DNA from: Geminisphaera colitermitum TAV2
GTDB taxonomy: Bacteria; Verrucomicrobiota; Verrucomicrobiia; Opitutales; Opitutaceae
DNA length: 33,114 nucleotides
NCBI RefSeq assembly: GCF_000171235.2
Contig: NZ_ABEA03000072.1
Coordinates: forward strand, 1 to 33,114
Direction of reading: 5' to 3'
Made by a program: the position numbers and the translations under genes. Below are positions 13,771-20,910 of this stretch, in pieces. A model generated the notes under the pieces. The model ran no database searches, had not been told where the DNA came from, and worked only from the letters and a program-made list of their open reading frames with translations. How positions within the stretch are numbered: the first letter of the stretch is position 1; the number at the start of each line of letters is the position of its first letter.

Positions 13771-16137
13771 ATGCCGCACCACCCACTATCTCCCACCGCA
13801 CCACCGCTACCCGGCGTCCAAGGCGACTGGTGGCAATGGCTGCGCCACGCCATCGATGAACACGCCATCATGGCCGTGACCGACACCGCCGGCACCATCC
13901 GCTACGCCAACAAACGCTTCTGCGAAATCTCCGGCTATTCCTGGGAAGAACTCATCGGCCAGAACCACCGCATCCTCAAATCCGGCGTCCATCCCGCTTC
14001 CTTTTACGCCCACCTCTGGCAAACCATCACCACCGGCCGCATCTGGCGCGGTGCCATCTGCAACCGCGCCAAGGACGGCCACCCCTACTGGGTCCAGTCC
14101 ACGATCCTCCCCCTGCCCGGCCCAGACGGCAAACCCGCCGGCTACCTCGCCCTGCGCACCGACGTCTCCCGCCTCGTCAAAGCCGAGCAGGAACTCGCCA
14201 CCCGCACCCAGGAACTGCGCCTCCTCTTTGATCACTCGCCCATGGGCCTGAGCTGGCGCTCCATCAACCCCGACGGCACACCCGGTGCCAACCACGTCAA
14301 CCAACGCTTCTGCCAGATCATCGGCCTCAACGAAAAACAAGCCCTCGACATCGAGAACGTCCACCGCGCCACCCACCCCGACGACTGGGCCCGCCAGGAA
14401 GAACTCACCCGGGAAATCTACTCCGGCAAACGCGACCAGTTCACCCTCGAAAAACGCTACATCCACTCCGACGGCGCCATCGTGTGGACCATCCTCACCG
14501 TCGTCGTCCTGCGCGACACCGAAGGCCGCGTCACCCACCACTTCGCCATGCTGGAGGACATCACCGCGCGCCGCCGCACCGAGGACGAACTCAAGCGCAC
14601 CGAAGCCCGCTGGCGCACCTACCTCGAAACCGCCAGCGAAATCCTCTACGCGCTCACCCCCGAAGGCCGCGTCAAATTCATCTCCCAGGCCATCACCGCC
14701 AAACTCGGCTACACCGTCGAAGAAGTCACCGGCCACCGCTTCGCCGAAATCATCCATCCCAAAGACCGCCCCCGCTGCCAGACCTTCATTGCGGAAACCA
14801 TCCGCGACGGCACCAGCCACGCCCCCATCGAGTACCGCGTGCGCCACAAAGACGGCCGCTGGATCTGGCACGCCACCACCGGCTCCGCCTACAACGACCG
14901 CGACGGACGCCGCGCCTACTTTGGCGTCGCCCGCGACATCAGCCTCCGCCGTCAGGCGCAGGACGAACTGCGCGCCGCCCTCGCCCGCCTCGAAGAGATG
15001 GCGCGCATCATCAACCGCTCCCCCTCCGTCGTCGTCCTCTGGAAAGCCGAACCCGGCTGGCCCGTGGAATTCGTCTCCCAAAGCATCCACCAGTTTGGCT
15101 ACGCCGCCGAAGACTTCGCGGCGCGCAAGCTCACCTTCCGCGACATCACCTACATCGAAGACCGCGAACGCGTGAACGCCGAAGTCGAAGCCCACGCCGT
15201 GCACGGCGACCGCGAATACACGCAGGAGTACCGCGTGCAATGCCGCGACGGCAGCCTCCGCTGGGTGGACGACCACACCATCGTGCGCGTCGATGCCCAC
15301 GGCCGCGTCACGCACCACGAAGGCGTCATCACCGACATCACCGCGCGCAAGGCCGCCGAAGACCGCGAACGCGAGACCCGCGAACGCGAACTCACCCTCG
15401 CCCGCGACGTGCAACAACACCTCCTGCCGAACGTGTTTCCCGAGTTTGCCCACGTCGAAGTCAACGCCCTCTCGCAACCCTCGCGCCACCTCGGCGGCGA
15501 CTACTACGACGTCATCCCTGTCGATCCCGCGCACTGCGGCGTCGTCATTGCGGACGTCTCTGGCAAAGGCGCGCCCGCGGCCCTCATGATGGCCGCCTGC
15601 CGCGCCCTCCTGCGCCAATGCGCGCAAGGCCAGTTGTCGCCCGCCGCCGTGCTCCACCAAGTCAACCGCGCCCTCCAGCCCGACATGCCCCCGCGCATGT
15701 TCATCACCCTCTTTTACGGCATCATCGACCTAGACACTCTCGAACTCCGCTACGCCCGCGCCGGGCACGAACCCGCGATCCTGATGCGTGCCGGGCACGA
15801 GCAACCCGAACTACTGGATGAAGGCGGCCTCGCGCTCGGCATGGCCCCGGCGGAACTCTTCGACGCCACCCTCGTTGAAGGCCGCGTGGTGCTCGGCCCC
15901 GGCGACCTCGTGGCGCTCTACACGGACGGCGTCAACGAAGCCTGCAACGTCTCCGGCGAAGAGTTTGGCCGCGAGCGGCTGGTGGAAGCCTTTGCACGCT
16001 GCTCCGGACTCCCGCTCGGCGAAATATTGAAGCGCGTGGACCGCCACCTGCGCCAATTCTGCACCCTTGCCCCCCGCGACGACGACCGCGCCCTGCTGCT
16101 CGTGCGGGCGAAAAACACCGGAGGGCGGGTCTCCTGA
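13771..16137 (+). CDS. Four-PAS SpoIIE/PP2C-type serine phosphatase
   Basis: Signal-dependent protein phosphatase (RsbU/SpoIIE type) of 788 residues, likely acting on an anti-sigma-antagonist. Four PAS domains in tandem can be read: about 25-138 (TDTAGTIRYANKRFCEISGYSWEELIGQNH), 150-270, 275-395 (ALTPEGRVKFIS) and 405-525, several ending in a PAC-type DITARR/DISLRR. A short helix follows, then the PP2C_SIG domain: LARDVQQHLLP at about 540, GGDYYDV near 573, ADVSGKGAPAALMM near 595, GHEPAIL, and LYTDGVNEA, holding the metal-binding Asp residues. The frame is open far upstream, but 13771 is the first good ATG after the 11-bp repeats. The end (TGGRVS and stop) comes from a repeat element shared with the SOD gene. 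No anti-sigma genes are adjacent. Confidence 0.9.
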   Translation: MPHHPLSPTAPPLPGVQGDWWQWLRHAIDEHAIMAVTDTAGTIRYANKRFCEISGYSWEELIGQNHRILKSGVHPASFYAHLWQTITTGRIWRGAICNRAKDGHPYWVQSTILPLPGPDGKPAGYLALRTDVSRLVKAEQELATRTQELRLLFDHSPMGLSWRSINPDGTPGANHVNQRFCQIIGLNEKQALDIENVHRATHPDDWARQEELTREIYSGKRDQFTLEKRYIHSDGAIVWTILTVVVLRDTEGRVTHHFAMLEDITARRRTEDELKRTEARWRTYLETASEILYALTPEGRVKFISQAITAKLGYTVEEVTGHRFAEIIHPKDRPRCQTFIAETIRDGTSHAPIEYRVRHKDGRWIWHATTGSAYNDRDGRRAYFGVARDISLRRQAQDELRAALARLEEMARIINRSPSVVVLWKAEPGWPVEFVSQSIHQFGYAAEDFAARKLTFRDITYIEDRERVNAEVEAHAVHGDREYTQEYRVQCRDGSLRWVDDHTIVRVDAHGRVTHHEGVITDITARKAAEDRERETRERELTLARDVQQHLLPNVFPEFAHVEVNALSQPSRHLGGDYYDVIPVDPAHCGVVIADVSGKGAPAALMMAACRALLRQCAQGQLSPAAVLHQVNRALQPDMPPRMFITLFYGIIDLDTLELRYARAGHEPAILMRAGHEQPELLDEGGLALGMAPAELFDATLVEGRVVLGPGDLVALYTDGVNEACNVSGEEFGRERLVEAFARCSGLPLGEILKRVDRHLRQFCTLAPRDDDRALLLVRAKNTGGRVS

Positions 16138-16217
16138 CCCGCCAGACGCGGCCGCAGCCGCGCCCATCCGGAAAGGCGGCGTTTCGCGCCATCGGCGGGT
16201 CAGGAAACCCGCTCTCC
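16120..16217. repeat. 98-bp inverted-repeat element, copy 2
   Basis: Same arms as the copy at 1775-1870 (left arm GGAGGGCGGGTCTCC, identical over 24 bp), with the interior inverted relative to it: reverse-complementing the interior gives a close match to copy 1. The right arm has a few changes. The left arm overlaps the end of the PP2C gene and supplies its stop codon. Confidence 0.85.
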
Positions 16218-16312
16218 GGCAAGGGAACAAAATTGCCGTTGACGCGGGCGCGGGCAAATGCCTGCTTAGACCTTTTCCACTTTTACCAGCCACACCCGCA
16301 TCTCTCTCAACA

Positions 16313-16510
16313 ATGCCCATCGAAATCAAAATCCGCAAAAACGAGCCGGTTGATCGCGCGCTCCGTCGCCTGAAAAAGAAGCTCGAACGCGAAAACGTCA
16401 TCAAAGACGTGCGTGCAAAACGCTACTTCGAAAAACCCTGTGAACGCCGCCGCCGCAAGGACAAGGTCCAGGCCTTCACCCAGATGCTGCGCCGCCGCTA
16501 TGCAGAATAA
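16313..16510 (+). CDS. rpsU: 30S ribosomal protein S21 (bS21)
   Basis: Small basic subunit protein needed for initiation, 65 residues, normal length. The N-terminal MPIEIKIRKNEPVDRALRRLKKKLERE and the following FEKPCERRRRKDKVQA are diagnostic. It stands alone between the PP2C gene and a TIM-barrel gene, with its own terminator at 16538-16564. The leader CTCTCTCAACA before the ATG has no Shine-Dalgarno sequence. Confidence 0.96.
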   Translation: MPIEIKIRKNEPVDRALRRLKKKLERENVIKDVRAKRYFEKPCERRRRKDKVQAFTQMLRRRYAE

Positions 16511-16537
16511 TTGCCGCAGGTAAATGCCTGATCATCC

Positions 16538-16564
16538 AAAGCACTCCTTGAGAGTGCTTTTTTT
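16538..16564 (+). terminator. Rho-independent terminator of rpsU
   Basis: A 9-bp stem (AAAGCACTC / GAGTGCTTT) with a 5-base loop, followed by a run of seven T, 27 bp after the rpsU stop. Confidence 0.9.
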
Positions 16565-16611
16565 GCGTTGCGCCATTTGAAATGCGCTGAGCATAGATTC
16601 GCTTTTATTTC

Positions 16612-17565
16612 GTGAAACCCACCCTCGCCCTCTCTACCTGCTGGAACTCGTTTCGTCATAGCGATGGTTACTCGATGGTGAAGGAGATGGTGGACTTGGG
16701 CTTCTCGCACATCGAGCTCAGCCACGGCATCCGGCTGCTGCTCGTGCCGGGCATCCTGCGGGCGGTGGAACAGGGCTTGGTCAAGGTCGCCTCAACGCAT
16801 AATTTCTGCCCTCTGCCCACGAGCGTGTCGCAGGCCGCACCCAACCTCTTCGAGCCGTCCTCGCAGGATAAACGGGAACTCGACCAATGGCTGCGCTACA
16901 CGATGCGTTCCATCGACTTTGCCTCGCAGGTGGGCGCGTCGGTCATGGTGGCCCACTTGGGCAGCGTGCGGTTTTGGTGGTTGCAACCATCGCGCCGGCT
17001 CAAGGCGTTTTTGCGCTCATCGCCCACCACGGATGTGGAGACGAGCAAGCGTTATCAGGCGCTGCTCAAGAAATCCTGCGAGAAGTTGCGCCTCAGGATG
17101 GGGCCCTACTGGAAACAGGTCATCAAGAGTCTCAACGAGGTGCGCGCCTACGCACTGGAAAAGGGCATCCGCATCGGATGCGAAAACCGGGAAAAATTCG
17201 AGGAATTGCCGGTGGACGACGATTTTGGCTCGTTGTTCGCCATACTGGAGCAGCCGTCCCCGTGCGGTTACTGGCACGATACGGGTCATGCGGATATCAA
17301 GCAGAGTCTTGGCTTGATCAACCACAAGAAGCACTTGGAAAAAAACGCCAGCCAGTTGCTGGGGTTCCATTTGCATGATGTGGATGTCAGCGGTCGAGAT
17401 CATCAGCCGATCGGAACGGGGCGGATCGATTTCGAGATGATCAGCCAGTTCTGGCAGCCGCATCATCGCCTGACGCTCGAATTGAGTCCACGCGTGACAC
17501 CGGATGACATCCGCACGTCGCGCGAACGAACGTTGATCTTGCTAAAACAACGTTTCGGCAAGTGA
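16612..17565 (+). CDS. TIM-barrel sugar phosphate isomerase/epimerase family protein
   Basis: Xylose-isomerase-like TIM barrel of 317 residues (AP-endonuclease-2 superfamily). Barrel strands carry the expected metal-site residues: FSHIELSHG (Glu) near residue 32, VASTHNFCPLP, VMVAHLGSVRF, IGCENRE (Glu) near 188, GYWHDTGHA (Asp, His) near 219, GFHLHDVDVSGRDHQPIGTG near 250, and LTLELSP (Glu) near 288. The start is GTG at 16612, immediately after an AT-rich stretch. The substrate is unknown; members act on keto-sugars or inositol derivatives. An endonuclease IV function is less likely, since its full metal-site pattern is not seen. Confidence 0.8.
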   Translation: MKPTLALSTCWNSFRHSDGYSMVKEMVDLGFSHIELSHGIRLLLVPGILRAVEQGLVKVASTHNFCPLPTSVSQAAPNLFEPSSQDKRELDQWLRYTMRSIDFASQVGASVMVAHLGSVRFWWLQPSRRLKAFLRSSPTTDVETSKRYQALLKKSCEKLRLRMGPYWKQVIKSLNEVRAYALEKGIRIGCENREKFEELPVDDDFGSLFAILEQPSPCGYWHDTGHADIKQSLGLINHKKHLEKNASQLLGFHLHDVDVSGRDHQPIGTGRIDFEMISQFWQPHHRLTLELSPRVTPDDIRTSRERTLILLKQRFGK

Positions 17566-17594
17566 GGCTGAAAACCGCCGCTCCGGGCATCACA

Positions 17595-18665
17595 TCACTT
17601 AAGATTTAGAGAGGTATCCGAGACCCGGACGAGTTCGTTCACCCAGCGGCGGTGCGGGCCGGAAAGCGTCACGGTTTCGAGATCGGCCAGCGGCACCCAC
17701 AACAGTCCGTCGGGCAGGGGGGGGGGGGGGGGGGGCAATGCGTGGATATTCTCAGTGATCGCATAGCGGGTGATGCCACGCTTTTTTTTGGCGAGCAAGG
17801 GACCGGCGGCGGCGAGTTGTTCCGGGGTGAGGCCGAGGTGTTCGGCGGAGGGCAGTTCGTGCATGTTGGCCAAGCGGCGGGAACCAGCGGCGGCGCGGTG
17901 GAGCAACAGGCGTCCGTCACGCACGCACCAGGCGCGCACGACGTTGATGGCCGTGATGACTTTGGCGGCGAGCCGCGGGTAAGTCTCTGGATCGCCCTCG
18001 CGGCGGGCCGCGCAAAAACGAATCACCGGGCACACGGTGCAGAGGGGGTTTTGCCGGTGGCACATGGTGGCGCCCAGTTCCATCATGGCTTGGTTGTGGT
18101 CGCCGGGGTGGGCGGGGTTGACGATCGCGTTGGCGAGCGGGACAAAGTGTTTGGACGCCGTGGCGCTGTCTCGAAACGGGGTGCCGTCCGCCGTGAGCCG
18201 GGTGAGGATGCGCACGACGTTGCCGTCAACGACCGCCACGGGCTCCCCAAACGCGATGCTTGTGATCGCCGCCGAGGTGTAGGGTCCGATGCCGGGCAAC
18301 GCCAGCCAGTCGTCGGGGCGGCGCGGAATCTCAGGCAGGGCGACGAGGGCGCGGGCGAGTTTGTGCAGGTTGCGCGCGCGGGTGTAGTAGCCGAGACCTT
18401 CCCAGTGCTTCAACACGCGTTCCTCGGGCGCGGCGGCCAGCGCGGCAAAATCGGGAAAGGCGTCCAGCCAGCGCGCGAAGTAGGGGAGCACGGTTTTGAC
18501 CTGCGTTTGCTGAAGCATGAATTCGCTGACCACGGTTTTGTAGAGCGAGGGTGCTTCGCGCCAAGGCAGCGTGCGGCGGCTGGCGTGATACCAGGCGAGG
18601 AGCGCGTGTTGAAAACTGGCCCGGGTGCGGATCAGGGCGGCGGAAGCGGAGTCGGAGTCGTGCAA
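17595..18665 (-). CDS. mutY: A/G-specific adenine glycosylase MutY
   Basis: Removes A mispaired with 8-oxoguanine, preventing G:C to T:A changes. The 356-residue form has the HhH-GPD catalytic domain: SEFMLQQTQVKTVLPYF (catalytic Glu), the hairpin LPGIGPYTSAAI, and VDGNVVRILTRL (catalytic Asp). The [4Fe-4S] cysteines C-x6-C-x2-C-x5-C follow in CHRQNPLCTVCPVIRFC. A C-terminal NUDIX-like 8-oxoG reader domain begins near residue 225. Within it, at about 311-316, six prolines are encoded by a run of 19 G/C (17717-17735), in frame here. The open frame continues upstream to 18944 but overlaps the binding-protein gene; TTG at 18665, 37 bp after that gene, gives the normal length. The start codon is not certain. 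Confidence 0.93.
   Translation of the reverse strand: MHDSDSASAALIRTRASFQHALLAWYHASRRTLPWREAPSLYKTVVSEFMLQQTQVKTVLPYFARWLDAFPDFAALAAAPEERVLKHWEGLGYYTRARNLHKLARALVALPEIPRRPDDWLALPGIGPYTSAAITSIAFGEPVAVVDGNVVRILTRLTADGTPFRDSATASKHFVPLANAIVNPAHPGDHNQAMMELGATMCHRQNPLCTVCPVIRFCAARREGDPETYPRLAAKVITAINVVRAWCVRDGRLLLHRAAAGSRRLANMHELPSAEHLGLTPEQLAAAGPLLAKKKRGITRYAITENIHALPPPPPPLPDGLLWVPLADLETVTLSGPHRRWVNELVRVSDTSLNLK
17717..17735. repeat. Poly-G tract (19) in mutY
   Basis: Nineteen G (C on the coding strand) encode six prolines plus the first base of Leu in the C-terminal domain of MutY. In frame as read; any change not a multiple of three would alter the last 40 residues. Confidence 0.85.
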
Positions 18666-18702
18666 GGTGTGGCGTATGCGCCCGGGTGCGCGGCGGGATG
18701 CG

Positions 18703-19602
18703 TCAGAGGTTTTCGAGTTCGAAGACGAGTTCGTTGCGCGCCGCCGCGGGCAGCGGAGTGAAGCCGGCGGCCTTCCACATCTTTTCGGCGTCCTCGCTGA
18801 GCAGTTCGCGGAGCACGGAGCGGAGCCGGGCGGCGTTGTCCTTGCGAAACACAAACTGGACGCGCAAGCGGAAGGGATAGGTGCCGGCGTGGAGGTTTTC
18901 CGGGGTGGGCTGGTAGGCGGTTTCGCCGCGGCGCGGGGAAACAAGCAGGGTTTTGAGGCCGGAGCCTGCAGGCGGCGGCAGCGGAAGGATGGCGATGGCG
19001 CTTTCCTCGGCCTTGATCCGGGCGAGTGCGGCGGCGGGGGTCTCCGTGAGCGTCACCGAGGGCTTGAGCGTGCGCACACCGGCAAACGCAACGGATCTCA
19101 CGAGTTCAAAGGAGAGGCTGTTGCGGGGATCGAGCGCAATGGGCTGGATGGTGCGCTGCGACCAGGAGCCGGCGCGGACGTTGAGATCGGCCCAGCGGCG
19201 GAAGTTGGAGGTGGCGCCTTCGTTGTAGATGCCGGAGAGCTGGTCGAAGGTGATTTCGGTGAGCGTCACAGCGTCGCGCACCACGATGATCGCGGCCTGA
19301 TAGGCGGCGGGGCGCACGATGTAATCGGCATCGACGTCGGAGAGGCGCGGACCGACGATAATCACGGCGAGATCGGCTTCGTTGCGTTTGAGCGAGTGGA
19401 GGGCGGGTTCGCTGCCCTTGAGATTGACGCGGATGTCGAGATCGTTGCGTTTGGCGAAGCGGGCGAGTTCGCTCGTGATGCCGCCGCCCAACATGTCCGA
19501 CCCCACGATCCGAATCTGGGCGGACAAAAAAGCGGGCAGGAAAAACAGGGAGACGATGGTTGCGACGAGGAGGGAACGGGGAGCGCGAGTGTTTTTGGGC
19601 AT
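18703..19602 (-). CDS. PstS-like periplasmic binding protein
   Basis: Exported solute-binding protein of the type 2 (PstS-like) fold, 299 residues. A signal peptide (RSLLVATIVSLFFLPAFLSA) is followed by QIRIVGSDMLGGGITSELARFAKR, resembling the start of PstS-type phosphate-binding proteins (x-GS...). The pattern NEADLAVIIVGPRL, then ITFDQLSGIYNEGATSNFRRWADL (compare 'l..iF.G....W..') and DPRNSLSFEL fits the same family. No permease or ATPase genes are adjacent, so it is either an orphan sensor/binder or uses a distant transporter. ATG at 19602 has AAGGAA upstream. mutY follows in the same direction after 37 bp. Confidence 0.78.
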   Translation of the reverse strand: MPKNTRAPRSLLVATIVSLFFLPAFLSAQIRIVGSDMLGGGITSELARFAKRNDLDIRVNLKGSEPALHSLKRNEADLAVIIVGPRLSDVDADYIVRPAAYQAAIIVVRDAVTLTEITFDQLSGIYNEGATSNFRRWADLNVRAGSWSQRTIQPIALDPRNSLSFELVRSVAFAGVRTLKPSVTLTETPAAALARIKAEESAIAILPLPPPAGSGLKTLLVSPRRGETAYQPTPENLHAGTYPFRLRVQFVFRKDNAARLRSVLRELLSEDAEKMWKAAGFTPLPAAARNELVFELENL

Positions 19603-19698
19603 TTCCTTGGGAGCGAAACGCAAGAATCCGCTCTGGCAAATGCAAAGCGGTGATGACGCGGCGATGGAGGGGGCGGGATTTTTTGTTGGAAAAAGCGC

Positions 19699-19728
19699 TT
19701 GCCAGTTCCGCGAAGCGCCACCTATCTC
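19699..19728 (+). promoter_or_regulatory. Possible promoter of tRNA-Arg
   Basis: TTGCCA (19699-19704) is separated by 18 bases from TATCTC (19723-19728), 22 bases before the mature tRNA 5' end. Spacing is good; the -10 match is moderate. Confidence 0.4.
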
Positions 19729-19750
19729 TTGCGGCTCGTCAGTTTTTTAC

Positions 19751-19827
19751 GCATCCGTAGCTCAATTGGATAGAGCATCTGACTACGGATCAGAAGGTTT
19801 GGGGTTCGACTCCCTACGGATGCGCCA
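19751..19827 (+). tRNA. tRNA-Arg (anticodon ACG), CCA encoded
   Basis: A full cloverleaf can be drawn: acceptor GCATCCG/CGGATGC, D-arm GCTC/GAGC, anticodon stem TCTGA/TCAGA around loop CTACGGA with anticodon ACG, a 5-base variable region and a T-arm with TTCGACT loop. Discriminator G is followed by an encoded CCA. ACG is expected to be modified to ICG and to read CGU, CGC and CGA. Confidence 0.96.
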
Positions 19828-19842
19828 CTGATTTTTTTGCCC

Positions 19843-19880
19843 AAAAGCCCGTTTCCCAACCATGGAAACGGGCTTTTTGT
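19843..19880 (+). terminator. Strong terminator after tRNA-Arg
   Basis: A 14-bp perfect stem (AAAAGCCCGTTTCC / GGAAACGGGCTTTT), 7-base loop and a T-rich tail, 15 bp after the tRNA. It may also serve the converging AraC gene. Confidence 0.9.
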
Positions 19881-19919
19881 TTTTCCCCGATGTGACTCTG
19901 CCTGCAACTCGCCCGCAGC

Positions 19920-20807
19920 TCACTCGCCATCGAAGTCTGTTCGAAGACGATTGCGGTAACTGCGTGGCGACATCTGCTCCAGACGCCGAAACCACGACGA
20001 GAATTTCGACAGGTCACGAAACCCCAGTTCATGCGCCACGTTCTTGATCCGCGCTCCCGGAGCCAGCAACCCCCGCCGCGCAAACTGCAACCGCCGCCGC
20101 TCGTGAAACCCGTGCAGCGTCTGGTGATAGTGATGCAAAAACAAGCGGTTCAGGTGCCCCACACTCAACCCAGCCACCCGCGCCGCCTCGTCCACATCGA
20201 CCACCGCCGAGCCGATGGGCAGCGCCGCCAGCCACACCCGCGCCTCCTCCACGCGCGGGTCCACATCGCGCGGCGTCTCCAAGTCCGGCAGATGCCTCCG
20301 CCACACTCCGGTCGCCGCCGCCAGCCACGTGCGAAACCAGCCGTCCATCGCCAGCACATCGCCGAAATCGCGCCGACGCCCGCGAAAATGCCACTCGTAT
20401 TCCTCCGCCGACGCGTTCGTCCGCCATTCCCGCGCCGCCACTCCATCGACCACCGCGTCGAGTTCCGCCGATCCCTCCAGCAGCAACCCCGGGCGCAAAT
20501 CGAAAACCGGACGCTGGCTGTCCGGCCAGTAGGCCAGAAACGCGAATGACACCAGCCGCGCATCCGCCGAAAAATCCTGCCGACGAAACCCCGTGGGCAA
20601 AAACAACCAGTTCCCCGCCCGCGCCGTAAACGACGCCCGCGGCGATCGCACCTGCACCGATCCCGCCTCCAGTCGCCACGCCGTCAACTCCGCCGCCACG
20701 CATTCCATGTTGCGCCCCTCATCCGTCGGCGGTCCCCACCGCAAACGAAACAACTGCACATGGCATCCCTGCCATTCTTCAGGAGAAAGTAATAACGCTT
20801 CATCCAT
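19920..20807 (-). CDS. AraC-family transcriptional regulator
   Basis: The protein (295 residues from the ATG at 20807; a GTG at 20864 would add 19) has an N-terminal cupin-like sugar-sensing half (LTAWRLEAGSVQVRSPRASF, GNWLFLPTGFRRQDFSADARLVSFAF) and a C-terminal AraC-type double helix-turn-helix: VDVDEAARVAGLSVGHLNRLFLHHYHQT then IKNVAHELGFRDLSKFSSWFRRLEQMSPRSYRN. It is divergent from the GH28-like gene, so it probably controls that gene and the following carbohydrate genes. A stretch of about 100 bp between the two is the likely shared operator region. Confidence 0.9.
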   Translation of the reverse strand: MDEALLLSPEEWQGCHVQLFRLRWGPPTDEGRNMECVAAELTAWRLEAGSVQVRSPRASFTARAGNWLFLPTGFRRQDFSADARLVSFAFLAYWPDSQRPVFDLRPGLLLEGSAELDAVVDGVAAREWRTNASAEEYEWHFRGRRRDFGDVLAMDGWFRTWLAAATGVWRRHLPDLETPRDVDPRVEEARVWLAALPIGSAVVDVDEAARVAGLSVGHLNRLFLHHYHQTLHGFHERRRLQFARRGLLAPGARIKNVAHELGFRDLSKFSSWFRRLEQMSPRSYRNRLRTDFDGE

Positions 20808-20910
20808 GATAGGATCGACAACTGAAATGTTGATAAAACGCAAGTTTTGACCAAAAAAAGACACTCAATCCCGTTGCGGAACACACCTTGTCTTAACGAG
20901 CCTCGATGCA
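20808..20910. promoter_or_regulatory. Divergent araC / glycosidase control region
   Basis: This stretch between the AraC start and the GH28-like start is locally AT-rich (TTGATAAAACG, TTTTGACCAAAAAAAG), unlike its flanks. Being the only spacer between a regulator and its likely targets, it is the expected place for both promoters and AraC half-sites. No clear direct repeats were recognised. Confidence 0.4.

Noticed and set aside
13807-15660. 617-codon open frame on the minus strand
   Set aside because: It is antisense to the PAS/PP2C gene, has a Gly/Val/Asp/Ala-rich composition with no domain, and arises from G+C-rich codon structure.
16067-16312. Longer form of the rpsU product starting inside the PP2C gene
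   Set aside because: The frame passes through the repeat element and overlaps the PP2C end; the 65-residue form has the usual length.
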